The notes beneath the pieces are model-generated. The model saw only the letters and a list, made by a program, of their open reading frames with translations, had not been told where the DNA came from and did not search any database. Source: CANJIV01 sp046330225 (GTDB taxonomy: Bacteria > Actinomycetota > Thermoleophilia > Solirubrobacterales > Solirubrobacteraceae). From it: a stretch of DNA of 64,000 bases. A program made the position numbers and the translations under genes. Positions 8,102-16,198 of the stretch are shown in pieces (position 1 is the first letter of the stretch; the number at the start of each line of letters is the position of its first letter). The stretch lies in the NCBI GenBank assembly GCA_046330225.1, contig JAXLTD010000003.1:1-64000 (forward strand), given 5' to 3'.

Positions 8102-8629
8102 TTACAGCCAGGACCCCGCGGGCCAGGGCGTGGCGCTGCCGTAGCGCTCGATCACCGGGCCAGCCGGCGGCGGCACCGATCCGAGGAGGCCAGCCTCCAC
8201 CGCGAGCACCCGGGCCGGCGCCACGCGGGCGAACGGGTCGGCGGCGGCGTCGCGGGCGGCGCCGGGCCCGCGCCACGCGCTCAGCGCGCCGGCGAAGTGC
8301 GAGCTGTCCTGCAGCAGCGTCGTGACGAGCGCCGCCGGGCGGCCGGCGAGCACGGCGCGGCGCGCGCCCTGCACCGCCGGATCGTCGAAGAGGATCGAGG
8401 CGCCGGGCGGGGGCAGCACGAGCGAGACCGTCGCCGCGGCCCCGGCGGGATCGACCGCGCGGGCGTCCGCACGCAGTGCCTCCCGCGCGGGACGGCGCTG
8501 GCCGTGCCAGGCCGCGAGCCAGCCAGCCGGGGTCCCGTCGGCCTCGGCGGCTGCGGCGACGGCATCGGCGTCGTCGGGCCGCTCGGGCACGAGCGCCAGC
8601 CACGCCCAGGTCCGCGGCCGGCCGGTCAC
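8102..8629 (-). CDS. hypothetical protein coupled to redoxin, 175 aa
   Basis: It starts at GTG 8629-8627, overlapping the stop of the redoxin gene (GTGA), so the two are translationally coupled. The sequence is rich in Ala, Pro and Trp, with a hydrophobic middle (TVSLVLPPPGASILFDDPAVQGARRAV) and no signal peptide. I cannot assign a family. The frame continues upstream as shadow of the redoxin gene. Its position suggests a role linked to the redoxin, but nothing in the sequence says which. Confidence 0.65.
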   Translation of the reverse strand: MTGRPRTWAWLALVPERPDDADAVAAAAEADGTPAGWLAAWHGQRRPAREALRADARAVDPAGAAATVSLVLPPPGASILFDDPAVQGARRAVLAGRPAALVTTLLQDSSHFAGALSAWRGPGAARDAAADPFARVAPARVLAVEAGLLGSVPPPAGPVIERYGSATPWPAGSWL

Positions 8630-9135
8630 CCGCGCGGCGCGGCCCAGTCGCTGCGCACCGACCGCGAAATCGCTCGGAAGTCCTGGCGGATCTCCTCCTG
8701 CGTCGGCCGGCCCCAGAACCAGTAGCCGTCGTAGGCGGCATGGATCGTCAGGTCGGGCCGCAGGGAGAACCCTGCGGGCACGTAGGGGCGGTAGACCGTG
8801 TCGGTCGTCTCCCGCAGGCCGAGCGCCGCCTGCGCGGCGCGCTCCGGGTCCGACAGGAACGTCCAGCGGGCGCCGAGCCCCGCCCGGAACGCGGCGGCCA
8901 CCGGCGGCGGGTCGATGCTCAGCGAGACGATCCGCGTGTAGGCCACCTCGGCCTCGTCCTGCAGCGCGGCCAGGCCGCGGAAGAACGCCTGCTCCTTCGG
9001 GCACCAGAAGCCGCGGTAGGTGTGCAGGAACGTCGGGTCGCCGCCCACGAGGTCCGAAAGGCGGCGGCGGCTGCCGGTGTGGTCGTCCAGCTCGAGGTCG
9101 GGGAACGGCTGGCCAGGGGAGAGGTCGGCGGGCAT
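8626..9135 (-). CDS. AhpC/TSA-type redoxin, single cysteine
   Basis: 169 residues with a thioredoxin-like peroxiredoxin fold: PGQPFPDLELDDHTG at the start, then FLHTYRGFWCPKEQAFFRGL, where peroxiredoxins of this type often have RGxWCPxC. Here the second cysteine is replaced, leaving Cys45 as the only cysteine, so a 1-Cys mechanism or loss of peroxidase activity is possible. The next segment, VAYTRIVSLSIDPP, is the usual second strand region. The promoter resembles those of the ECF sigma gene and the antiporter gene, which points to stress control. Followed by a coupled 175-aa gene. Confidence 0.82.
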   Translation of the reverse strand: MPADLSPGQPFPDLELDDHTGSRRRLSDLVGGDPTFLHTYRGFWCPKEQAFFRGLAALQDEAEVAYTRIVSLSIDPPPVAAAFRAGLGARWTFLSDPERAAQAALGLRETTDTVYRPYVPAGFSLRPDLTIHAAYDGYWFWGRPTQEEIRQDFRAISRSVRSDWAAPRG

Positions 9136-9141
9136 GGCCGC

Positions 9142-9172
9142 ACCGTCCGCCGTCGGGGGCGAACCGTTACGC
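9142..9172 (-). promoter_or_regulatory. ECF-type promoter of the redoxin operon
   Basis: Read on the minus strand, GCGTAAC (9172-9166) is followed after 17 bp by CGGACGGT, which ends 6 nt before the ATG at 9135. The -35-like GCGTAA(C/T) and -10-like GGACG also precede the ECF sigma gene (16080) and the antiporter gene (12296), at almost the same distance from the start codon. Confidence 0.55.
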
Positions 9173-9183
9173 GGCGGCGGCGG

Positions 9184-10380
9184 TCAGCCCGCCCGGAACC
9201 GGATCGGCAGCTCGAGCGGCCCGGTGTTCCCGCTCTGCGGCATCGACCGCGCCGGGCCGTCGGGCACGGGGTCGCGCAGGCGCTGCGCGAGGCGGGGGAG
9301 GGCCTCGCTCATGTCGCCCCGGGCCACGAAGTGGCCGATGCAGTGGTGCACGCCGCCGCCGAACCCGAAGTGGCGCCGGCGCGGCGCGGTGATGTCGAAC
9401 CCGGCGTCCGGGAACGCGGCGGGGTCGCTCCCGGCGGCCTGCGAGAAGAGGTGGATCGTCGTGCCGGCGGCGATCTGCACACCGCCGAACTCGAAGTCCT
9501 CGATGGCCTCCCGAGTGACCCAGGTGACCGTCGGGTTGACCCGCATGACCTCTTCGACCGCAGCCTCGCCGAGGCTGGGCTCGGCGGCGAGGCGCTCCCA
9601 CTGGTCCGGGTGGTCCATGAACGTCTGGAGCGCGAGGCCGAGCTGCATGCTGGTGGTGTCGAAGCCGCCGAAGATCAGGATCACCAGCGAGTCCTGCAGC
9701 TCCTGCGGGGTCAGGCGCTCCTCGTCGCGGCGGGCCGCCACGAGGCGGGTGACGAAGTCGTCGCGCGGCGCGCGCTCGCGGTCGGCCACGAGCTCGTCGG
9801 AGAACGCGGCCAGGCCGCGGTAGGCCGCCTCGATGTCGTCGATCCGCTCGGCGACCTGGACTGAGGTCAGCAGGCCGAGATCGGTCGCCCAGCCGGCCAG
9901 GCCGCGCCACTGCTCCTCGGGGATGCCGAGCATGATCGCGATGACGCGGCCCGCGTAGGGGATCCCGAAGTCGGCCATGAACTCGCAGCGGCCGGCGGCG
10001 GCGAAGCCGTCCATGAGCTCGTCGGCAAGGGCGGCAAAGCGGGGGCGCAGGTCGGCGATCAGCTTGGGGGAGAACGCGGGATTCAGCAGCCGCCGCAGGC
10101 GGTGGTGGTCCTCGCCTTCCTGGTTGAGCACCGTCCGGGCCCACCAGTCGACGACCGGGCCCGACGTGACCCCGTGGTGGGCCGGCCAGCCGGCGCTGCC
10201 CTGCTTGAGGCGCCGGTCCTTGAGCAGCGCGCCCATCTCGGCGTAGCGCAGCACGGCGAGCCCGTAGGGCGTGCGGGCGCACCAGCCGCGCTCGCGGGCG
10301 GCGCGGACCTCGGCCGACGACACCGAGAAGCCCGGCGCGCTGACGTCGAGGTAGGGAAGCTGGTCGGCGGCGAGCGGCAC
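9184..10380 (-). CDS. cytochrome P450
   Basis: 398 residues from GTG 10380, the usual size for a soluble bacterial P450. Motifs seen are the I-helix oxygen-binding GGFDTT, the K-helix E-x-x-R in VEEVMR, and the heme loop FGFGGGVHHCIG with proximal Cys347. It would be a cytoplasmic monooxygenase needing a ferredoxin and reductase; neither is next to it. The open frame reaches 10470, but that would overlap the divergent ROK gene, so the internal GTG is chosen. TTGTGC-N18-CACGAT ends 6 nt upstream of this GTG and may be a leaderless promoter. Substrate unknown. Confidence 0.92.
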   Translation of the reverse strand: MPLAADQLPYLDVSAPGFSVSSAEVRAARERGWCARTPYGLAVLRYAEMGALLKDRRLKQGSAGWPAHHGVTSGPVVDWWARTVLNQEGEDHHRLRRLLNPAFSPKLIADLRPRFAALADELMDGFAAAGRCEFMADFGIPYAGRVIAIMLGIPEEQWRGLAGWATDLGLLTSVQVAERIDDIEAAYRGLAAFSDELVADRERAPRDDFVTRLVAARRDEERLTPQELQDSLVILIFGGFDTTSMQLGLALQTFMDHPDQWERLAAEPSLGEAAVEEVMRVNPTVTWVTREAIEDFEFGGVQIAAGTTIHLFSQAAGSDPAAFPDAGFDITAPRRRHFGFGGGVHHCIGHFVARGDMSEALPRLAQRLRDPVPDGPARSMPQSGNTGPLELPIRFRAG

Positions 10381-10386
10381 GGGGCC

Positions 10387-10416
10387 ATCGTGCCACCCCG
10401 TGCGGCCGGGGCACAA
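10387..10416 (-). promoter_or_regulatory. possible leaderless promoter of the P450 gene
   Basis: On the minus strand TTGTGC (10416-10411) and CACGAT (10392-10387) are 18 bp apart. The -10-like hexamer ends 6 nt before the GTG at 10380. The hexamer is weak (only A2 and T6 fit), so this is tentative. Confidence 0.3.
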
Positions 10417-10463
10417 CTGCGGCCGGCCAGCAGGCAGCGCCCCGGCCGGGTAGGAATACGCGC

Positions 10464-11432
10464 ATGACACTGCGCGCAGGCATCGATCTCGGCGGGACGA
10501 AGATCCAGTCGATCATCATCGACGACGCCAACACCGTGCTGGGGCAGGCCCGCCAGCCGACGCCCACGAAGGGCGGGCCGTCGGACGTCGTGGCCGCGAT
10601 GGCCGAGTCGGTCCGGGCGGCGGCCGCGGCGGCGAAGGTCGAGCCGTCCGCGCTGGCCGGCGTCGGGCTCGGCTCGCCCGGGTCGATCGACAACGCCGCC
10701 GGGACCGTCGCCAGCGCGCGGAACCTGCCGAACTGGATCGAGCCCTATCCGGTCGCCGCCGACCTGCGCACCCGGCTGGGCGTCGAGCGCGTCGGCATCG
10801 GCAATGACGTCGACGTTGCCACCGACGCCGAGTTTGCGGTGGGGGTCGCGAAGCCGTTCAGCTCGATTCTCGGCGTCTTCTGGGGCACCGGCGTGGGCGG
10901 CGGGATCATCCTCAACGGCACGCCGTGGAACGGCCGCGGCTCGGCCGGCGAGATCGGCCACGTCGTGATCCGCGTCGGCGGGCGGCGCTGCGGCTGCGGG
11001 CGGCGCGGCTGCATGGAGGCCTACGCCGGGCGCATGTCGATGGAGCGGCGTGCCCGCAAGCTCCACAAGAAGGGCCGCAAGACCGACCTCTTCAGGATCA
11101 TGGAGGCCCGGGACCGCCCGCGCCTGACCAGCGGCGTGTGGTGGCGGGCGATCGAGCACCACGACGAGCTGGCCACCGAGCTGGTCGAGGAGGCGATCGA
11201 GGCCCTCGGCGCTGGCGTCGCCTCGGCGCTCAACGTCCTGGACGTCGAGGCCGTGGTCATCGGCGGCGGCATGGGCGTGCGCTTCGGCGAGCCCTACGCC
11301 CGCCGGATCGAGGCCGCGATGATGCCCCACCTCTTCTCCTCGGCGAACCCGCCGCGCGTGCTGCTGGCGGGGCTCGGCGATCTGGGCGGCGCGATCGGCG
11401 CGTCGCTGCTGGTCGCGGACACCGCCGGGTAG
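10464..11432 (+). CDS. ROK-family sugar kinase (glucokinase-like)
   Basis: 322 residues. The phosphate-binding GIDLGGTKIQS is at the N-terminus, GNDVDVATDAE contains the likely catalytic Asp, and the ROK zinc motif CGCGRRGCMEAYA follows EIGHVV near residues 155-190. ROK proteins are either sugar kinases or repressors; there is no N-terminal DNA-binding domain, so it is a kinase. The most likely substrate is glucose or an amino sugar; this cannot be settled from sequence. It is divergent from the P450 gene. TAGGAAT ends 6 nt before the ATG, suggesting a leaderless mRNA. Confidence 0.88.
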   Translation: MTLRAGIDLGGTKIQSIIIDDANTVLGQARQPTPTKGGPSDVVAAMAESVRAAAAAAKVEPSALAGVGLGSPGSIDNAAGTVASARNLPNWIEPYPVAADLRTRLGVERVGIGNDVDVATDAEFAVGVAKPFSSILGVFWGTGVGGGIILNGTPWNGRGSAGEIGHVVIRVGGRRCGCGRRGCMEAYAGRMSMERRARKLHKKGRKTDLFRIMEARDRPRLTSGVWWRAIEHHDELATELVEEAIEALGAGVASALNVLDVEAVVIGGGMGVRFGEPYARRIEAAMMPHLFSSANPPRVLLAGLGDLGGAIGASLLVADTAG

Positions 11433-11546
11433 CGCGCCGCCGTCTGTCGGGCGGGTGACAGTCCGGGCGTCGCGGGGCGCAACGACCGGCGGCCCGGGCG
11501 GCCCCAGCATGTCGGACTCCCCAATCCGACCCCTGGAGGCTCCCCG

Positions 11547-12185
11547 ATGTCCCGTTTCATCCGTGCTGTTCCCCTGGCCCTCTCCGCGTTCGTGCTGCTC
11601 GCGCTGCCCGCCGCCGGACAGGCCAAGTCGATGACGTTCGGCACCCGGCTCGACCATGAGCCGTCCAACTCCGCGCCGGCACACAACTGCCGCGAGGACG
11701 GCAGCGACGCTCCCACTCCGGTCTGCACCCGGGTGGCGATCGACAAGAGCATCGCCGCGAAGGACGGCCTGCGCGCGCCGGCCACCGGCACGATCGTGGC
11801 GTTCCGCGTCCGCGCCGGCGCGCCCGGACCGGTCACGTTCCGCCTCGCCCGCCTGAAGAACATGGGCTTCGACGCCGGCCTGGGCGACTTCACCGCCCTC
11901 GGGCGCGGCGCCGGCACGGGCCCGACCGTCCAGGTCAAGGGCCGCGGCTTCGACGAGACCAGCCCGGTCGAGACGTTCAAGGCCCGCCTGAAGGTCACGA
12001 AGGGCGACTACGTCGGGATCGACTCCGCCGCCACGTCCGCGCTGTACTGCAGCAGCGGCGGGAACAACCAGCTGATCTTCCCCTCGAAGCTCGGCAAGAC
12101 GTTCCGCCGCACCACGAAGACCGACGGCTGCGAGCTGATGGTCCAGGCGGTCATGGTGCCCGCCAAGAAGCAGGCCCGGCGGTAG
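11547..12185 (+). CDS. secreted hypothetical protein, 212 aa
   Basis: A signal peptide is clear (MSRFIRAVPLALSAFVLLALPAAGQA, cleavage probably after the last Ala). The mature part is beta-rich and has four cysteines, pairing possible between CRED, VCTR, LYCSS and DGCEL. GGAGG lies about 10 nt before the ATG. The fold reads as an extracellular beta-sandwich of unknown role. It is a single gene with its own strong hairpin terminator downstream. Confidence 0.78.
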   Translation: MSRFIRAVPLALSAFVLLALPAAGQAKSMTFGTRLDHEPSNSAPAHNCREDGSDAPTPVCTRVAIDKSIAAKDGLRAPATGTIVAFRVRAGAPGPVTFRLARLKNMGFDAGLGDFTALGRGAGTGPTVQVKGRGFDETSPVETFKARLKVTKGDYVGIDSAATSALYCSSGGNNQLIFPSKLGKTFRRTTKTDGCELMVQAVMVPAKKQARR

Positions 12186-12205
12186 CTCCGTCCGGTCTGC
12201 CGTGC

Positions 12206-12243
12206 GGCCCCGGCCGCCGCCCCGCCGGGGGGCGGCCGGGGCC
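12206..12243 (+). terminator. strong GC hairpin after the secreted protein gene
   Basis: A perfect 13-bp stem: GGCCCCGGCCGCC (12206-12218) pairs with GGCGGCCGGGGCC (12231-12243). There is no T-tract, which is normal for this type of genome. Confidence 0.75.
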
Positions 12244-12258
12244 CCGGCGGGTCCGGGC

Positions 12259-12288
12259 GCGTAACGCGCGGGGCGCTCGCCGGACGCA
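12259..12288 (+). promoter_or_regulatory. ECF-type promoter of the antiporter gene
   Basis: GCGTAAC (12259-12265) is followed after about 17 bp by GGACG and then the GTG at 12296; the motif starts 37 nt before the start codon. The redoxin gene has the same GCGTAAC at the same 37-nt distance, and the ECF sigma gene has GCGTAAT at 36 nt. Confidence 0.5.
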
Positions 12289-12295
12289 AGGCCCC

Positions 12296-13567
12296 GTGCC
12301 CGATGTCGAGTTCACGAACCTCCTCATCGTCTGCCTCGTGGCCTTCGCCGCGCCGCTCGCGCTCGGGTTCGCCCCGCGCCTGCGCATGCCGGCTGTCGTG
12401 CTGGAGATCGTTGCCGGCATCGTGATCGGCCCGTCGGGCCTCGGCTGGGTGCAGGTCGACCTGCCGGTGCAGATCCTCGCGCTCGTCGGCCTGGCGTTCC
12501 TGCTGTTCCTGGCCGGCCTCGAGATCGACGTCCACCAGCTCAAGGGCCGGCGGCTGCGCCTGGCCGGAACGGGCTTCCTCGCCTCGCTCGGCCTGGGCCT
12601 CGCCGTCGGCTTCGGGCTCCAGGCGGCCGGCCTGGTGTCGACGCCGCTGCTCGTCGCGATCATCCTCTCGGCGACGTCGCTCGGCGTGATCGTGCCCGTG
12701 CTCAAGGACGCCGGCGCCGCCACGACCGGCTTCGGCCAGCTTGTGATCGCGGCGGGCTCCATCGCCGATTTCGGGGCGATCATCCTGCTGTCGCTGTTCT
12801 TCTCCGAGAAGGCGACCGGCACGGGGACCAAGCTCGCGCTCCTCGGCGTCTTCGCGGCGCTCGTCGCCGTCGTGGGCGTCGGCATCGCCCGGTCGGAGCG
12901 GTGGTCGCTGCTCTCCTCGACCCTGGCCCGCCTCCAGGACACGACGGCCCAGATCCGGGTGCGCGGGGCCTTCCTGCTCCTCATCGCGATCGCCGCGGTG
13001 GCCCAGCGGCTCGGGTTCGAGATCATTCTCGGCGCCTTCGCGGCCGGCGCGATCCTCACGCTCGTGGACCGCGACGAGCTCGGGACCCACCCGGAGTTCC
13101 GGCGCAAGCTCGAGGCGGCCGGCTACGGCATCTTCATCCCGATCTTCTTCGTGACCAGCGGGCTGCGCTTCGATCTCGGCGCCCTGTTCGGCAGTGTCTC
13201 GGCCGTCATCATGGTTCCGGTGTTCCTCGCCGCCCTGCTGCTCGTCCGGGGCCTGCCCGCCCGGCTCTACCGCCGGGACGTCGGCGCCGAGCGTGCCCGC
13301 GTGGCCGCGCTGCTGCAGGCGACCTCGCTCCCGTTCATCGTGGCGGCGACGCAGATCGGCCTGGCGCTCGGCCTGATTGGCCAGGCGAGCGCCGCCGCGC
13401 TCGTGGCGGCGGGCCTGCTGTCGGTCGTCGCCTTCCCGGCGCTTGCGCTCACGTGGCTGAAGGCCGCGGGCCCCGAGCCCGAGTCCTGCGCGGACCTGCG
13501 CGCCCCGGACGAGCCGGCGCCCGCGCCGCCGCGATCCTCGGCTGCGACCCCGGCGGTGCCGGCATGA
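12296..13567 (+). CDS. CPA2-family cation/proton antiporter
   Basis: 423 residues with about 12 hydrophobic segments and the monovalent cation:proton antiporter-2 (KefB/NapA-like) pattern. FLLFLAGLEIDVHQLKGRR holds the family's conserved acidic residue, and GSIADFGAIILL has the transport-site Asp. There is no C-terminal TrkA-N (RCK) domain, only a short Pro/Ala tail. It should exchange Na+ or K+ for H+ across the cytoplasmic membrane. GTG 12296 lies 37 nt after the ECF-like promoter start, suggesting stress induction. The next gene overlaps by 4 nt (ATGA). Confidence 0.9.
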   Translation: MPDVEFTNLLIVCLVAFAAPLALGFAPRLRMPAVVLEIVAGIVIGPSGLGWVQVDLPVQILALVGLAFLLFLAGLEIDVHQLKGRRLRLAGTGFLASLGLGLAVGFGLQAAGLVSTPLLVAIILSATSLGVIVPVLKDAGAATTGFGQLVIAAGSIADFGAIILLSLFFSEKATGTGTKLALLGVFAALVAVVGVGIARSERWSLLSSTLARLQDTTAQIRVRGAFLLLIAIAAVAQRLGFEIILGAFAAGAILTLVDRDELGTHPEFRRKLEAAGYGIFIPIFFVTSGLRFDLGALFGSVSAVIMVPVFLAALLLVRGLPARLYRRDVGAERARVAALLQATSLPFIVAATQIGLALGLIGQASAAALVAAGLLSVVAFPALALTWLKAAGPEPESCADLRAPDEPAPAPPRSSAATPAVPA

Positions 13568-14511
13568 ATGCCCGGCAGGAGGCCGCCGCCCGGCTCGGCG
13601 GCCGCTACGAGGCGCGCGTGCTCGAGCCCTCCCCGCCAGCGGTCGCCGACCCGCCGTTCTTCGCCGACGATCCGGTGGCCCGCGGCGAGGCGCCGGCCGG
13701 GCGCGAGGTCGTCTCGCCCGTGGCCGGCGGCGACCGGTCCTGGGCGGACCTCGCTGCTGGAGATCCCGAGCTGGCCGCGTGGTGCGCGGACCGCTGGCTC
13801 GCGGCCTGGCCGCCGCTCGGCCCGGCGCCGGAGGGCCTGGAGCCGACGCGCGTGGGCCTGCACCGGCTGGCCGAGCACGTCATCTCCCCGGCCCGCGCCC
13901 GGGCCAACGGCAAGATCGGCCTGCGCTTCACCCGCGGCGGCTTTGGAACGCCGTTCTTCGGCGCCGACGTGCAGGTGCGGGCCGCCGGGCTCGAGCTCGT
14001 GGTGGACGGCCCTGCGGGCGAGCGGCGGGCCCCCATCACCACGCTCTCGGCCGCCGTGGCGCACCTGGGCGACGGCCTGCTGCCCGCCGCCGACGCGGGC
14101 GAGGCGGCGCGCGACGAGGCGCCGCTGGGCGTCACGGCCGCCGCGGCGGCGTTCCTGGGGGACTGGTTCGGCTTCGCCGCCTCGGTGCTCGAGGAGCTGC
14201 GGGCCGGCGCCGACCCGGCCGTGGACCCGAGCCGCGTCCAGCTCTGGCCCGAGCACTTCGACCTGGCGGTCGAGCTCGGCGCCGCCGATGCCGGGCAGCG
14301 GGCGGCCTACGGCTGCTCCCCCGGCGACGAGCTGCACCCCGAGCCCTACTGCTACGTCGCGCCCTGGGAGGCCCCGCCGGCCGGGCCGCTGTGGAACGCC
14401 ACCGCCTTCCGCGGCGCCGAGCTGCCCTTTGCCGCGCTGCGCGCGGCGCCCGACCAGCGGGCCGCGGCCCTGGCGTTCTTCCGCGAGCGGCTGGAGGCCC
14501 TGGCCGGCTGA
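13564..14511 (+). CDS. conserved-looking hypothetical protein, 315 aa
   Basis: ATG 13564 overlaps the antiporter stop (ATGA), so it is likely co-expressed. The sequence is cytoplasmic, with no signal or membrane segments. Recognisable parts are a beta-rich middle (GKIGLRFTRGGFGTPFF), an aromatic-rich segment LWPEHFDLAVELG and a C-terminal EPYCYVAPWEAPP. I cannot name the family. The coupling to an antiporter suggests, but does not prove, a related role. The frame extends upstream only as shadow. Confidence 0.8.
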   Translation: MNARQEAAARLGGRYEARVLEPSPPAVADPPFFADDPVARGEAPAGREVVSPVAGGDRSWADLAAGDPELAAWCADRWLAAWPPLGPAPEGLEPTRVGLHRLAEHVISPARARANGKIGLRFTRGGFGTPFFGADVQVRAAGLELVVDGPAGERRAPITTLSAAVAHLGDGLLPAADAGEAARDEAPLGVTAAAAAFLGDWFGFAASVLEELRAGADPAVDPSRVQLWPEHFDLAVELGAADAGQRAAYGCSPGDELHPEPYCYVAPWEAPPAGPLWNATAFRGAELPFAALRAAPDQRAAALAFFRERLEALAG

Positions 14512-14542
14512 CCGGCGCCACCCCGGGCGCGCGGCCCGGTCA
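14509..14542. terminator. palindrome holding both stop codons of a convergent pair
   Basis: TGACCGG (14509-14515) pairs with CCGGTCA (14536-14542). The first arm contains the TGA of the plus-strand gene and the second the TGA of the minus-strand gene. Probably a compact two-way terminator; the same design recurs at 26014 and 63313. Confidence 0.5.
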
Positions 14543-15073
14543 GGCCGCGGGCAGGCCGAGGTGCGCGGCCAGCCAGGCGCCCTGCCACGCGCGCTCCTCC
14601 GCCATCGCGGCCGCGCTGCCCGCGGCGTGCGCCGCGGCGAGCGTCGCGAGGTAGGCGGCCGTCACCGCGCCGCGCACGGGCGTCGGCCCGTCGAACGCCT
14701 CGGCGTCGGCGAGCAGCCCCGGTCCCGCCGGGCCGGCGGCGGGCGCCCGGGCAGCAATCCGCTCGAGGCAGGCGCGGCGGAAGGCCGCCGCCGCCGCGCC
14801 GTCCCAGGCGTCGACCCGCTCCACCAGGCGGCCGCGCGCCGCCACGAGCTTCGTGGCCGCCTGCACCGGCGCCTCGAGCTCCACCGCCCACAGCTCCTCG
14901 TCCAGCCACCGCGCGAGATCGCCGGCCCGGCAGGCGTGAACCCCGTTCCGGCACACCGCGGGCGGGCCGCTGGACTCCATCCAGGCGCCGGGCGCGCCGT
15001 CTGCGGGCGCCGGCCAGACGGCTCCGCTGAACGGGCCCATGCGCCCGGCGGCGAGGAACTTGTAGGCCCGCAC
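14540..15073 (-). CDS. hypothetical protein downstream of anti-sigma gene, 177 aa
   Basis: It starts at GTG 15073 only 9 bp after the anti-sigma stop, so it is probably the third gene of the sigma operon. The N-terminal half (RAYKFLAAGRMGPFSG, then NGVHACRAGDLARWLDEELW) looks like a small conserved domain seen in actinobacterial proteins of unknown function. The C-terminal half is Ala-rich and helical. No catalytic motif is visible. One cannot tell whether it works with the sigma factor. Confidence 0.7.
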   Translation of the reverse strand: MRAYKFLAAGRMGPFSGAVWPAPADGAPGAWMESSGPPAVCRNGVHACRAGDLARWLDEELWAVELEAPVQAATKLVAARGRLVERVDAWDGAAAAAFRRACLERIAARAPAAGPAGPGLLADAEAFDGPTPVRGAVTAAYLATLAAAHAAGSAAAMAEERAWQGAWLAAHLGLPAA

Positions 15074-15082
15074 GCCGGCCGC

Positions 15083-15328
15083 TCAGCCCTTCGCCCAGTC
15101 CCGGAACACGTGCAGCAGCTCATCCCGCGCGGCCGGAGAGAGGTCGTCCTCGGTCAGGCGCCCGGCGGCGGCGATGGTTTCGCGCATCTGGTCCAGGTAG
15201 GTCACGCACGGCGGGCACCACACGAGGTGCTCCTCGAACTGGGTGCTCGCCTCGTCGTCGAGGGCCCCCTCGAGGTAGTCGGTCACGAGCTCCACGAGCT
15301 CCGAGCAGCTGAGCTCCTCGTACTTCAC
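15083..15328 (-). CDS. zinc-finger anti-sigma factor
   Basis: 81 residues from GTG 15328, which overlaps the sigma gene stop (GTGA). It has the ZAS-type pattern of actinobacterial anti-sigma factors: FEEHLVWCPPC gives H-x3-C-x2-C, preceded by CSELVELVTDYLEGAL. There is no membrane segment, so it is a cytoplasmic anti-sigma factor. In such proteins the zinc cysteines often respond to redox state, releasing the sigma factor (family knowledge, for example RsrA). Its partner is the sigma factor encoded just upstream. Confidence 0.88.
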   Translation of the reverse strand: MKYEELSCSELVELVTDYLEGALDDEASTQFEEHLVWCPPCVTYLDQMRETIAAAGRLTEDDLSPAARDELLHVFRDWAKG

Positions 15329-16080
15329 GCCGCGGCCCCCGCGTCGAGGTAGGACTCGAGCGCCGCCCGGACCTTTGAGCGGGCCCGGTGCAGCAGGACG
15401 CGCTGGTTGCCTTCGGTCAGCCCGAGCGCCGCACAGACCTCGGCGGCCTCCCAGCCTTCGACGTCGCGCAGGCGGATGACCTCGCGCTGGGCGGGCGGCA
15501 GCCGCTCGATCGCCGCCCCGACCAGGCTGAGCGTCTCCTGCGAGAGCAGACGGGCCTCGGGCCGGGACTCCCACTCGCGGGGCGGCGCGCTCCAGTTGCC
15601 CGGATAGCGGTCGTGGGCGGCGTCGAGGAAGCGATCGGGGTCGACCGCCGGCTCAGCGGACCCGGCCTCGGCGGCGGCGACGGCGGAGACCGGCAGCGTG
15701 CGGGACTCGCGCGCGCCGCGGGTGCGGGCCCGGTTCGCGAGGATCCGGAACAGCCAGGTCTTGAAGGACGAGCGCTCCTCGAAGCGGTCGAGCCCCTGCA
15801 GCACGCCGAGCCACGTCTCCTGGACGACCTCCTCGACGACGGCGCGGTCGCGCACGTAGAGCCGCGCGACGCGCGCCATCGCGCCGCCGTAGCGGCCCAC
15901 CAGCTCGGCAAACGCGGCCTCGTCGCGGCGGCGCAGGCGTGCCACGAGGGCCGCGTCCGGGTCGGGAACGCGCTCATCGGGAGCGGGAGCGGGCACGGTG
16001 GCGGGCACGGGGGCGCTCACGCTATCCGGACGCCGGCGCCGCGTCGAGGGCGCGGCGCGGGGCAGGGCGAGGGCCGTCAT
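15325..16080 (-). CDS. ECF-type RNA polymerase sigma factor
   Basis: 251 residues. Region 2 spans about residues 45-110 (AFAELVGRYGG, VVQETWLGVLQGLDRF, SFKTWLFRILANRAR) and region 4 about 185-240 (LPPAQREVIRLRDVEGW, ALGLTEGNQRVLLHRARSKVRAAL). The linker is long (roughly 70 residues) and holds PGNWSAPPREWE, a feature of the sigma-E/RpoE-like groups with ZAS anti-sigma factors. It is coupled to its anti-sigma gene. A GCGTAAT...GGACGG promoter-like element upstream resembles those of the redoxin and antiporter genes, consistent with auto-regulation. Confidence 0.93.
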   Translation of the reverse strand: MTALALPRAAPSTRRRRPDSVSAPVPATVPAPAPDERVPDPDAALVARLRRRDEAAFAELVGRYGGAMARVARLYVRDRAVVEEVVQETWLGVLQGLDRFEERSSFKTWLFRILANRARTRGARESRTLPVSAVAAAEAGSAEPAVDPDRFLDAAHDRYPGNWSAPPREWESRPEARLLSQETLSLVGAAIERLPPAQREVIRLRDVEGWEAAEVCAALGLTEGNQRVLLHRARSKVRAALESYLDAGAAA

Positions 16081-16086
16081 GGCGAA

Positions 16087-16116
16087 ACCGTCCGCCCACC
16101 TGGGCTCCCATTACGC
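16087..16116 (-). promoter_or_regulatory. ECF-type promoter of the sigma operon
   Basis: Minus strand: GCGTAAT (16116-16110), 16-17 bp, then CGGACGGT ending 6 nt before the ATG at 16080. It shares GCGGACGGT-N6-ATG with the redoxin promoter. Suggests that the sigma factor controls its own gene. Confidence 0.55.
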
Positions 16117-16198
16117 CCGGATCGGGCGAACGCGCAGGTTCGGGCACTCGACAGACGGGCACGGTGTGTCGAAGCTCGGTAACCGGAGGGGCCCGAGA

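Noticed and set aside
9134..9150. 17-bp identity ATGGCCGCACCGTCCGC between the redoxin upstream region and the MarR gene start (26767)
   Set aside because: One copy is coding and the other is on the opposite strand of a promoter; flanks do not match, so chance is more likely than a shared element.
16127..16142. LexA-type SOS box CGAAC...GTTCG upstream of the sigma and fabD genes
   Set aside because: The half-sites are 6 bp apart instead of the 4 bp expected for the actinobacterial consensus.
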